A stretch of DNA of 64,000 nt from the NCBI RefSeq assembly GCF_015245355.1, contig NZ_CP063311.1, positions 4,177,997-4,241,996 on the forward strand, written 5' to 3'. Below are positions 57,201-64,000 of this stretch, one piece after another; positions within the stretch are counted from its first letter, which is position 1; each line of letters opens with the position of its first letter. The translations under genes were made by a program, and so were the position numbers. The notes beneath the pieces were generated by a model. That model was not told where the DNA came from, made no database searches, and was given only the letters and a program-made list of their open reading frames with translations. This DNA is from Anabaenopsis elenkinii CCIBt3563 (GTDB lineage Bacteria; Cyanobacteriota; Cyanobacteriia; Cyanobacteriales; Nostocaceae).

Positions 57201-60200
57201 GCAGATGTAACCGCCTTTGGTCAAGGGTCAAAAAGCATCACCGCTACCCAAACAGACCTAGCAGGGAATGTCAGCCCAACGGTGACTCAGGGATTCACGG
57301 TGGATACAGTTCGCCCCCTGACCCCAGTCATTAACGTAATTTCCGGAAATGATATTGTCAACGCCACGGAAGCAGCAGGGTTTACCATCACAGGTACAGG
57401 GGAAGCCGGAGCGACATTAACACTCAGCTTCAGTAGCGGTATCGTCAACAAAACAGTACAGGTAGGTGGTGATGGTAATTGGTCAGTACCGGTAACCGCC
57501 GCAGATGTAACCGCCTTTGGGCAAGGGCCAGAAACCATCACCGCTACCCAAACAGACCCAGCAGGGAATGACAGCTTACCTACAAGTCGCTCCATCACAG
57601 TAGATACGGTGGTTCCCCCTGCACCGGTAATTAATATCATTGCGGGAGATGATATTGTCAACGCCACGGAAGCAACCGCAGGGTTTACCATCAGAGGTAC
57701 AGGGGAAGCTGGAGCAAGATTAACACTCAGTTTCAGCAGCGGTATTGCTGACAAGACAGTTGTTGTACCAGCTAATAATCGTTGGTCGATTGCCTTGACA
57801 CCACAGGAGATAACAGCCTTGGGTGAGGGACAAGAGGTGATTACTGCCACTCAAACCGATACAGCAGGCAATACTAGCCCAGCAGCAACCCGTAACCTTA
57901 CTGTGGCTACCGTGCCACCACCAGCGCCCACCATCGGTAACATTACCCCAGACGACATTGTTAACGCCCAAGAGGCTGCAAATGGCTTTAGCATCACGGG
58001 TACTGGTCAAGCCGGGGCAACAGTGACATTGAGCTTTGACAGTAACCGGGTTCTACTAGGTGGCAATACCGCAGTTGTAGGTAATAATGGCAATTGGTCA
58101 ATTGCAGTCGTACAGGCAGATGTGAGCGCCTTTGGTCCAGGGGCAGAAACCATCACCGCTACCCAAACAGATGTGGCAGGGAATATCAGTCAGCCAACAG
58201 TGAAACAGTTCACTGTAAGAACTCAGGTACTGATTACTGCAGCCGACTCAGCTCAGGACATTGTTGAACTCCTGCAGACAACTTTAGCCGGGACAGCCAC
58301 CGTAAATGCCGCTGGTATGACTGAAGCCCAGTTAGCGTCTGTGGTAGCAAATATCGGTCAGGTTCAGGATGGCGGTATCACTAATCTCAGCCTTAATAAT
58401 AGCAACTCCCTAGGGACAGTCAATGGATTGCTCTCAAGCACAACTGTAGCAGGTACGGTTGCTATTAATGCCTCTGGTATTGGCAGTGACATATTATCTG
58501 CCATTGCCACCAACATCAATAAGGTCAGCAGCATCACCAACCTTACCCTGAGCAACTCTGACTCCGCCGGCACCATCGGGATTTTGTTGGGCAGTGATGC
58601 AGTAGCTGTAAATTCCGTATCAGTGAATGCACAGGGCATGAACTCAGGGCAGCATCAGTCCTTAGCTGACGCCATCGGCAAGGTTTCTAACCTGACTAAC
58701 CTCTCCCTGAGCAACTCTGACTCTGCATCTCTAATTACCACCTTACTAGGCAGCACTGTAGTTGCATCTGCTGATGTGAATGCCCGTGGTATGAATAGCG
58801 CCAAGCTAACAGCGGTTGCCAACCAAGCGGCTAAGGTGTCAAGTCTGACCGATCTCACCTTGACTAATGACAATACTGCAAATGCAACGGTCATTACCAG
58901 GTTGCTGAGTGCAGCAGCTGACAGTTCCGTTGCCGTTGAGACCCAAAACATGGGAACCGGCAAACTGAGCGCCATTGAAGATAACTTTAGTAAGGTTTCC
59001 AGTGCTGTCATCGGTAATGGTCAAACTTTGACCCTGGCGGCGGATACTGTCAATAACGCCACCATCACCGGAGCAGGTACTCTCGCGTTAACTGGGTTGA
59101 TTGGGTCTAACACATTCTTTACGAATATTGGATCAAGGATTATCAATTTAACCGAGGCTACTTTGGGCTTTACTGGTTTGACCTTGAGAAACTCTTCAGA
59201 ATATGTCCTTACTCTGTCTCAGGCCAGAAACTTAATAGTTAACGGCACAAGCGCTCGTGACCTACTGACCATTGACCTATCAAATGTCGATTTTGACGAG
59301 GCTGAAATTTTCCAGGCGGGTTCTAGAACATATGGTCCGTTCATAACTTTATCTGGGCTTCAGGTTAATACTGCAGCGGGACCAGATGAGGTCAGTTTCA
59401 AGTTTCCTGCATCTGATGACCCTACCTCCCAAAAACTGCTTCTGAGAAATGGCTTCCTTGATCTAGGTCCTGATTTTGACACCATTAGAATTAGTGGTGG
59501 CGAGGTTTGGTACACAACGGCAGACTTCTTTCCTAGAAATTATGAAAGGGTGATCATTAACTCTGGTGGTAACTTTACTCTTGCTGCCTTCCGTCAGTTA
59601 TTAGCAGCGGGGTTTGAACTATCTGGTGATGGCGTCTATGTAGTCCGGGGTGGTATTGGAGAAGCTGCCGATCCTAATGATCCTTTCACCGAGACAGACC
59701 CAGGTGGTGCAATTGATCTCAGAGGTATTGGAGCGAACTTTGAAGCAGGTGGAGTGAATTTCCCCACCATTCAATTTGTCGATTTAACCGAAGCAGATAT
59801 AGAGAGTGGTTTGCTAATTCTGCCTACAGCAACAGATAGACGTGTAGTACTTCAGGTCGGTGATGTAGAAGTTTATAGACCAGATATCATTCTCACAGAT
59901 ATTACAGTTTTTACGGCTCAACAGCTACTTGATGCTGTGACCGGGCCAAATGCAGGCGATCTGACAAGCATTACTCTAGGTGCGAACAACATCACTCTCT
60001 CCCAAAATCTGGGGATTCCTAATACAACAGCACTGAATTTCGCCAACAACACTCTTCTAATAGCAACTGGTGCAACCCTCACCCTAACTGCAGCACAAGC
60101 CAGTGGAGCGGCGATCGCAGGGCAAGGTACTGTAGTCCTGACTAACCCCGGCGCTAACCTCACAGCAAATTTAAGTAATATCAACGTCTCTGAAGTGAGA

Positions 60201-63200
60201 TTGGCAGTTGACGCGCCCCTGAATGTGACAGCAGCAACCCTGGCGGAGACTCTCACCTTCGCTGTCACTGGCTCCGGTAATTTGACCTTAACGGCTGCTC
60301 AAGCTAGCGATCGCTCAATTACCAATGCTGGACAAGTGACGATTACTGGTTTAGGCAGCGATGAGGTTGACCTCGGCAGGATTACCGGTGCTGGTACTGC
60401 TACTGCTAGTTTAGCCGCGCCGTCCGTGACCTTAGGAGGTGATACCAACCTTGGTAATGTCGCAGTCACACTAAATGCCAACCAAAGCTTGACCTTGAGC
60501 GCCGCCCAAGCCAGTGGTAAGACTATCACAGGTACAGGCGCAGTCACAGTCACAGGTTTAGCAGCCGCCACAAACCTCTCAGGTCTGAGTGCTGGTTTAA
60601 ATATCACAGCCGTTGTCACAACAGCCACAGATATTAGTGCTAACAATAACCTGGGTACAGTGGATGCCTTCCAGGTCAATGCCGGAACCCTCACCTTGAG
60701 TGGAACCCAAGCCAGTGGTAAAACTATCACAGGTACAGGTGCAGTCACAGTCACAGGTTTAGCAGCCGCCACAAACCTCTCAGGTCTGAGTGCTGGTTTA
60801 AATGTCACAGCCGTTGTTACAACAACCACAGATATTAGTGCTAACAATAACCTGGGTACGGTAGATAGGTTCACTGTGAATGCAGGACAAACCCTCACCT
60901 TGAGTGCCGCCCAAGCCAGTGGTCAGACCATCACAGGTACAGGTGCAGTCACAGTCACAGGTTTAGCAGCCGCCACAAACCTCTCAGGTCTGAGTGCTGG
61001 TTTAAATGTCACAGCCGTTGTTACAACAACCACAGATATTAGTGCTAACAATAACCTGGGTACAGTGGATAGGTTCACTGTGAATGCAGGACAAACCCTC
61101 ACCTTGAGTGGAACCCAAGCCAGTGGTAAAACTATCACAGGTACAGGAGTCGTCAGAGTCGCAGGTGTAAACCCCGCCACTGACCTCTCAGGTCTGAGTC
61201 CTGATTTAAATGTCACGGCGATCGTCCGAACCGTAGAAGACTTAACTGGGTTCAATATCTCTGTGGTAGATGCCTTTGAGGTAGAAGCTCAACAAACCCT
61301 GACCTTAACCGCCGCCCAAACCAGTGGTAAGAGCATTACAGGGAACGGTACTCTCAGGATTGTGGGATTGGCAGACTTCCCCACTCCTAATCTCAGCCAG
61401 ATCGCGGGTGTGACAGTCATTCTGGATGGAACAGCAGTTAGCATTAATACGCCTGTTGATACCTTGCTCAGTGCTGGTGAATCTGCTGCGACTACCATAT
61501 CTGGTACTGCAATTGGGGCAGAAGGTCAGACAGTTACAGTGGTCTTTACCGATAGCAACGGTAACCAGGTAACAAGCACTGCTACAGTAGCTAATGATGC
61601 CTGGACTGTAACCGCTAACTTGAGTACTTTGGGCGAGGGATTTATTAATGTTACGGCTACATCTGAAGATATAGCAGGTAACCCACTATCAGCTGATGAA
61701 CCATCATTGTTGACCTTAGACTTCACCCCACCAGAAGCACCGATTATTAACCCGGTAACAGGGGATAACGCTGTCAACGCCACAGAGGCTGCAGCGGGCT
61801 TTACCATCACAGGTACAGGGGAAGGCGGGGCAACAGTTACCCTGACCCTTGGCGGTACAAATATCGGCACAGCCAATGTTGTTCCAGGCGGTAACTGGTC
61901 TTTGGATATCGCCCCCGGTCAGCTAGTTGGTCAAGAAACCCGGAACTTGGTGGCTTTTCAAACCGACGCCGCTGGTAATATCGGACCGAACCAGTCTCAA
62001 GAACTGTTGATTAGTACCTCACCACCCACAGTCGCCATTACCAGCATCGGTGGTGTAGATAGCATCGTTAGTGGGGTAGCAGGAGATAACACAGTAGTAG
62101 GTACTGCTCAACCAGGTAATGTCACCATCCTCTTAGGACAGCAGGTATTGGGTCTAGCCACAGCAAATGCACAGGGGAACTTCACCTACAACCTGACACC
62201 AGCCAACCTCACCGCCATTGGCCAGGGAGAAGGTAAAATCCTGACCGCCTCCCAAACCGACGCCGCCGGTAATATTGGTACATCTGCTCCCTTTACCTTT
62301 GCAGTCGATACCATAGCACCCACAGTCGCCATTACCAGCAGTTTGGCAGCCGGGGCGATCGCAACTGGCGACCCCATCATCTACACCTTCACCTTCAGTG
62401 AAGCGGTGAGGAACTTTACCGCCGCGGATATTGAAGTCACCAACGGTACAAAGGGAACCTTCACCGAAGTCACCGGTAACGTCTACACCTTAGTAGTCAC
62501 CCCTATTCCTGACATTGCAGGTGATTTAACAGTTGCTATAGCAGCAGCATCCGCCCAAGATACCGCAGGTAACCCCAGTCCCAGTGCACAAACAGTGGTG
62601 CCGGTGGATACTATCATCGCAGGTGAAACCTTTAAAGTCACGAGTTTTGATCCGAACCCCAGTGGCTTTGTCTTGACATTCAACGATGACCTGAATCTCG
62701 GTGTCCTTAACCTGTACAGAGGATTAGACCTAGCCAATCCACTCGCCCCGGTTACTGATTTACCAGACCTCATCCTCACCGATAGTGCTGGAAATATCAT
62801 CAATGGTTCACTCATTTGGGATCAAGGCAATGCCAACACCCTCACCTTTGTTAAAACAGGTGACATTCTAGCACCCGGTAATTACACCCTGACCCTGGAG
62901 AGCCGTAGAGATGGTTTCGTTACCACGAATGGACGCTTACTCGATGGTAATGAAGATGGTTTCTCAGGTGGTAATTACGTTCAGAACTTTACCGTCAATA
63001 GCCCCACAGCACCAGTCCTCACCTTACCTGACTTTAGCCGTGCTCCCGGTCAAGAGGTAAACAAACCTGCTGGGGGGGGTCAATTCGCTCCCCTACCCAT
63101 CCGCATCACCAACCCCGGTGGTGTAGACAACATTAGCTTCACTTTGCAATATGACCCAGACCTGCTGGTTGTGACAGACGCAAATGTAGTCGCATCCGGT

Positions 63201-64000
63201 TGGAGTTTCACCTCTAACCCCACCATCGATCCTTTAACAGGACGAGCTGAGTTTACTCTGAGTGGATCTGCCCTCAATGCTAGTACCGACTTAATCACCT
63301 TGGATGCTCGGGTTCGAGAGACTGCAACCTACGGTGCTAAAGGTGTACTGCAAATACTTCCCGGTGGGGGCTTAGTAGGAGACAGTGCGGTACAACTGGT
63401 AGCATTAGTAGGAGATACCACAGTAGTAGGTACTGCTGAAGCACGTAGTGGTAATGTCACCATCCTCTTAGGACAGCAAGTATTGGGTACTGCAGCAGTG
63501 GATGGACAGGGCAACTTTACCTACACCCTGAGTGCAGCCAACCTAGAGACCATTGGACAGGGAACAGGTAGAAGCATCACCGCATCCCAAACCGACACCG
63601 CCGGTAATACTGGGACATCTGCTCCCTTTACCTTTACGGTGGATACCTTAGACTCCTTCATTGAGATCGCCCCATTAAATGCCGAGCAAGCTGAAGGTAA
63701 CGAAGGACTTACCCCATTTACCTTCACAGTCACCCGCGCCGGGGACACCACAGGTGCAATTAGTGTTAACTGGGAGGTAACAGGTACAGGTGACAACCCT
63801 GCTAGTGCTGATGACTTTGTAGACGGAGTATTCCCATCAGGTACAGTCACCTTTGCTGCAGGGGTAACATCTCAGGTAATTACAGTCAATGTCAGTGGTG
63901 ACACGGTAGTAGAACCGGATGAAACCTTTACCGTCACTTTGTCTGGTGCTACTAACGCCATCATTACCACGGCTACTGCTACGGGGACAATTCTCAATGA
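54273..64000 (+). CDS. Giant mosaic surface/adhesin-like protein, 3-prime end outside the window
   Basis: From the GTG at 54273 (AGGAG 10 bases upstream) the frame stays open to the window edge, more than 3240 codons, and ends in the middle of a Calx-beta unit (TATGTILN). Domains in order: a cohesin-like N terminus (to about 54725); a right-handed beta-helix of pectate-lyase type (54726-56060, with YRTIADAIAAANAGDTIQVA and many N-T-F turns); a cadherin-like unit (56076-56394); bacterial Ig-like repeats (56395-58225); an LRR-like array (58228-59010); an unrecognised part; a 68-residue repeat array (about 60440-61330); more Ig-like units to about 62630; a cohesin-like unit (63000-63380); an Ig-like unit; and Calx-beta (63650 on). 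No N-terminal signal peptide is visible, which suits type I secretion with a C-terminal signal beyond 64000. Adhesion or matrix function is inferred. Confidence 0.88.
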   Translation, partial: MANLIITPVSVDVDDNSSEFILNYRLENFLDTRVSSVSLTLYYNSSQITIDTNNILIPRGTVDPDFGKIPGLDAQNGDNDPSTTDFIFITITNLNAPGGSNVFARVPFQVVGGAFNPQVGTEINFQVTTTNPSITVDPIPSVTIANLPVTNLTQEVAYRTIADAIAAANAGDTIQVASGTYAESFRIDKAITLIGPNQGSAATASARANSEALINGKVTIAADGVTINGFRLDHANGPLAWQGTPNNFQLLNSYVTGYTAANAPRFGDANNYNGPAVVTGWNISGNYIGDMSGQGAGGALYLAGLNNSDISNNTFDRPQAAHLYLSSLTDVRIQNNTFNNGVNNNNLYYSGYWFEIKGTNNGVLIAGNSGQGNSGGIQLWGEGSSNFKFDNITIEGNTFDNFVNADPDGRGIAGNRSGTTPAIVASASVENGHSGSNLIIRNNTITKDLGTLLNNTPQSTDLPHLIDIRGAFNGVTIQGNTLAYTGAITNNFPLATGLSLTGSLPGAVNVSNNQFLGGQGTPNAAAYYAVDLQPVFINANGTPNAAKYGTFAGNLNIIGNTISDWEVGVVLRDAQQITTPVNIAGNTFSNNFLDVFDGIAPTITAGQTFSYQENQALGFVVATVAASDNLNNTDNVGIREYAIVSGNEDGFFTIDNNGVITLTVAGVAAAANDFETQPNSFTLGITATDAGGLTSAVTNVIITVTDDPTDTIVATPTIDTIAGDDRVNFRDADAGFNITGTGIPGATVSLVFDSGRVLAAGNTVTVGGDGTWSVNVTLDDVEDVFGEGTEVITATQSLNGIDSAPVTKQFTVDTVEPTVSITSNAPEIATGPIIYTFTFTEAVTGFTADDITVTRGTKGTFTEVTGTVYTLVVTPDADFEGELTVTVAGEAAQDAAGNPSLAPQPVVQRVDTLIPAAPTINPIAGDNIVNSAEASGFAITGRGEVGATVRLSFSTGIADKTVTVGGDGNWSVPVTAADVTAFGQGSKSITATQTDLAGNVSPTVTQGFTVDTVRPLTPVINVISGNDIVNATEAAGFTITGTGEAGATLTLSFSSGIVNKTVQVGGDGNWSVPVTAADVTAFGQGPETITATQTDPAGNDSLPTSRSITVDTVVPPAPVINIIAGDDIVNATEATAGFTIRGTGEAGARLTLSFSSGIADKTVVVPANNRWSIALTPQEITALGEGQEVITATQTDTAGNTSPAATRNLTVATVPPPAPTIGNITPDDIVNAQEAANGFSITGTGQAGATVTLSFDSNRVLLGGNTAVVGNNGNWSIAVVQADVSAFGPGAETITATQTDVAGNISQPTVKQFTVRTQVLITAADSAQDIVELLQTTLAGTATVNAAGMTEAQLASVVANIGQVQDGGITNLSLNNSNSLGTVNGLLSSTTVAGTVAINASGIGSDILSAIATNINKVSSITNLTLSNSDSAGTIGILLGSDAVAVNSVSVNAQGMNSGQHQSLADAIGKVSNLTNLSLSNSDSASLITTLLGSTVVASADVNARGMNSAKLTAVANQAAKVSSLTDLTLTNDNTANATVITRLLSAAADSSVAVETQNMGTGKLSAIEDNFSKVSSAVIGNGQTLTLAADTVNNATITGAGTLALTGLIGSNTFFTNIGSRIINLTEATLGFTGLTLRNSSEYVLTLSQARNLIVNGTSARDLLTIDLSNVDFDEAEIFQAGSRTYGPFITLSGLQVNTAAGPDEVSFKFPASDDPTSQKLLLRNGFLDLGPDFDTIRISGGEVWYTTADFFPRNYERVIINSGGNFTLAAFRQLLAAGFELSGDGVYVVRGGIGEAADPNDPFTETDPGGAIDLRGIGANFEAGGVNFPTIQFVDLTEADIESGLLILPTATDRRVVLQVGDVEVYRPDIILTDITVFTAQQLLDAVTGPNAGDLTSITLGANNITLSQNLGIPNTTALNFANNTLLIATGATLTLTAAQASGAAIAGQGTVVLTNPGANLTANLSNINVSEVRLAVDAPLNVTAATLAETLTFAVTGSGNLTLTAAQASDRSITNAGQVTITGLGSDEVDLGRITGAGTATASLAAPSVTLGGDTNLGNVAVTLNANQSLTLSAAQASGKTITGTGAVTVTGLAAATNLSGLSAGLNITAVVTTATDISANNNLGTVDAFQVNAGTLTLSGTQASGKTITGTGAVTVTGLAAATNLSGLSAGLNVTAVVTTTTDISANNNLGTVDRFTVNAGQTLTLSAAQASGQTITGTGAVTVTGLAAATNLSGLSAGLNVTAVVTTTTDISANNNLGTVDRFTVNAGQTLTLSGTQASGKTITGTGVVRVAGVNPATDLSGLSPDLNVTAIVRTVEDLTGFNISVVDAFEVEAQQTLTLTAAQTSGKSITGNGTLRIVGLADFPTPNLSQIAGVTVILDGTAVSINTPVDTLLSAGESAATTISGTAIGAEGQTVTVVFTDSNGNQVTSTATVANDAWTVTANLSTLGEGFINVTATSEDIAGNPLSADEPSLLTLDFTPPEAPIINPVTGDNAVNATEAAAGFTITGTGEGGATVTLTLGGTNIGTANVVPGGNWSLDIAPGQLVGQETRNLVAFQTDAAGNIGPNQSQELLISTSPPTVAITSIGGVDSIVSGVAGDNTVVGTAQPGNVTILLGQQVLGLATANAQGNFTYNLTPANLTAIGQGEGKILTASQTDAAGNIGTSAPFTFAVDTIAPTVAITSSLAAGAIATGDPIIYTFTFSEAVRNFTAADIEVTNGTKGTFTEVTGNVYTLVVTPIPDIAGDLTVAIAAASAQDTAGNPSPSAQTVVPVDTIIAGETFKVTSFDPNPSGFVLTFNDDLNLGVLNLYRGLDLANPLAPVTDLPDLILTDSAGNIINGSLIWDQGNANTLTFVKTGDILAPGNYTLTLESRRDGFVTTNGRLLDGNEDGFSGGNYVQNFTVNSPTAPVLTLPDFSRAPGQEVNKPAGGGQFAPLPIRITNPGGVDNISFTLQYDPDLLVVTDANVVASGWSFTSNPTIDPLTGRAEFTLSGSALNASTDLITLDARVRETATYGAKGVLQILPGGGLVGDSAVQLVALVGDTTVVGTAEARSGNVTILLGQQVLGTAAVDGQGNFTYTLSAANLETIGQGTGRSITASQTDTAGNTGTSAPFTFTVDTLDSFIEIAPLNAEQAEGNEGLTPFTFTVTRAGDTTGAISVNWEVTGTGDNPASADDFVDGVFPSGTVTFAAGVTSQVITVNVSGDTVVEPDETFTVTLSGATNAIITTATATGTILN
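57020..58225 (+). repeat. Four Ig-like repeats in the giant gene
   Basis: Successive units of about 95-100 residues share INxIAGDDIVNATEA, GFTITGTGEAGATLTLSFSS, GGDGNWSVPVTAADVTAFG and ITATQTDxAGN, the pattern of Ig-like domains in large bacterial adhesins. Two more related units lie at about 61500-62010. Confidence 0.8.
58228..59010 (+). repeat. LRR-like repeat array in the giant gene
   Basis: About five units of 48-55 residues follow the form ...VNAQGMNSGQHQSLADAIGK then VSNLTNLSLSNSDSASLITT, repeating GM, KVS, LTNLTLSNSDSA and LLGS at fixed places. The pattern resembles leucine-rich or alternating helix-strand repeats but does not match a family I know. Confidence 0.65.
60440..61330 (+). 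repeat. 204-bp near-identical tandem repeats in the giant gene
   Basis: The block ACTATCACAGGTACAGG recurs at 60522, 60723, 60927 and 61131, spaced 201, 204 and 204 bases. Units encode TLTLSAAQASGKTITGTGAV then TVTGLAAATNLSGLSAGLNV and ISANNNLGTVD. The second and third units are almost identical in DNA, so they arose recently or are kept alike by gene conversion. Confidence 0.88.

Noticed and set aside
55403..63850. Many long minus-strand open frames opposite the giant gene, for example 56102-56773, 57287-57850 and 60299-60898
   Set aside because: They are antisense shadows of a repeat-rich Val/Thr/Ala coding frame. Their products are low-complexity Val/Ala/Pro/Ser sequence, they have no ribosome sites, and the plus-strand frame shows real domains.

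Overview
The window reads as chromosomal DNA of a filamentous cyanobacterium, most likely of the Nostocales. This is inferred from frequent GCGATCGC (HIP1) octamers, a Psb34 photosystem II assembly gene, a DUF4327 gene, a fused ThiO-ThiG enzyme, citramalate synthase, plant-type MEP isoprenoid enzymes, a CruA/CruP-type flavoprotein, and several eukaryotic-like protein kinases. No species can be named from the sequence alone.

Layout. 1-7.7 kb: a large membrane protein with seven ~95-residue repeats, a beta-hydroxyacid dehydrogenase, a MidA-family methyltransferase and a kinase-GUN4 fusion flanked by direct repeats. 8-15 kb: plus-strand genes for three membrane proteins (MscS channel, BrkB/YihY, AI-2E family), then fni-sppA-dtd, which is probably an operon. 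15-19 kb: DUF4327, then a minus-strand pair of an FHA kinase and a PP2C phosphatase that carries a dead kinase-like domain. 19-27 kb: housekeeping genes (RluE-like, TPP riboswitch-thiC, pyrE, tRNA-Ile2, CorC/HlyC, queC, Gfo/Idh/MocA). 27.8-29.5 kb: an actin-like ParM-type ATPase with a small DNA-binding/coiled-coil partner, ending at a striking double palindrome. 30-38 kb: SDR, GH57, a permease/TIGR03943/beta-propeller operon and a coiled-coil protein behind hairpin repeats. 38-46 kb: CruA/CruP-type protein, a TnpB relic, cimA, thiO-thiG, an IS200/IS605-type relic and psb34. 46-52 kb: TPR protein, ispH and amt. 53 kb to the end: a secreted protein with 33-bp tandem repeats, then a giant mosaic surface/adhesin-like gene that starts at 54273 and is still open at 64000 (more than 3240 codons).

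How the genes relate. Most genes are core metabolism: thiamine (thiC, thiO-thiG), isoprenoids and carotenoids (ispH, fni, CruA/CruP-like), isoleucine (cimA), queuosine (queC), pyrimidine (pyrE) and ammonium uptake (amt). The accessory signal is concentrated in three places: the kinase/phosphatase proteins with zinc ribbons, the ParM-like pair with its palindromes, and the giant repeat protein at the right edge, which is truncated by the window. All functions are inferred from motifs read by eye; no database search was run.
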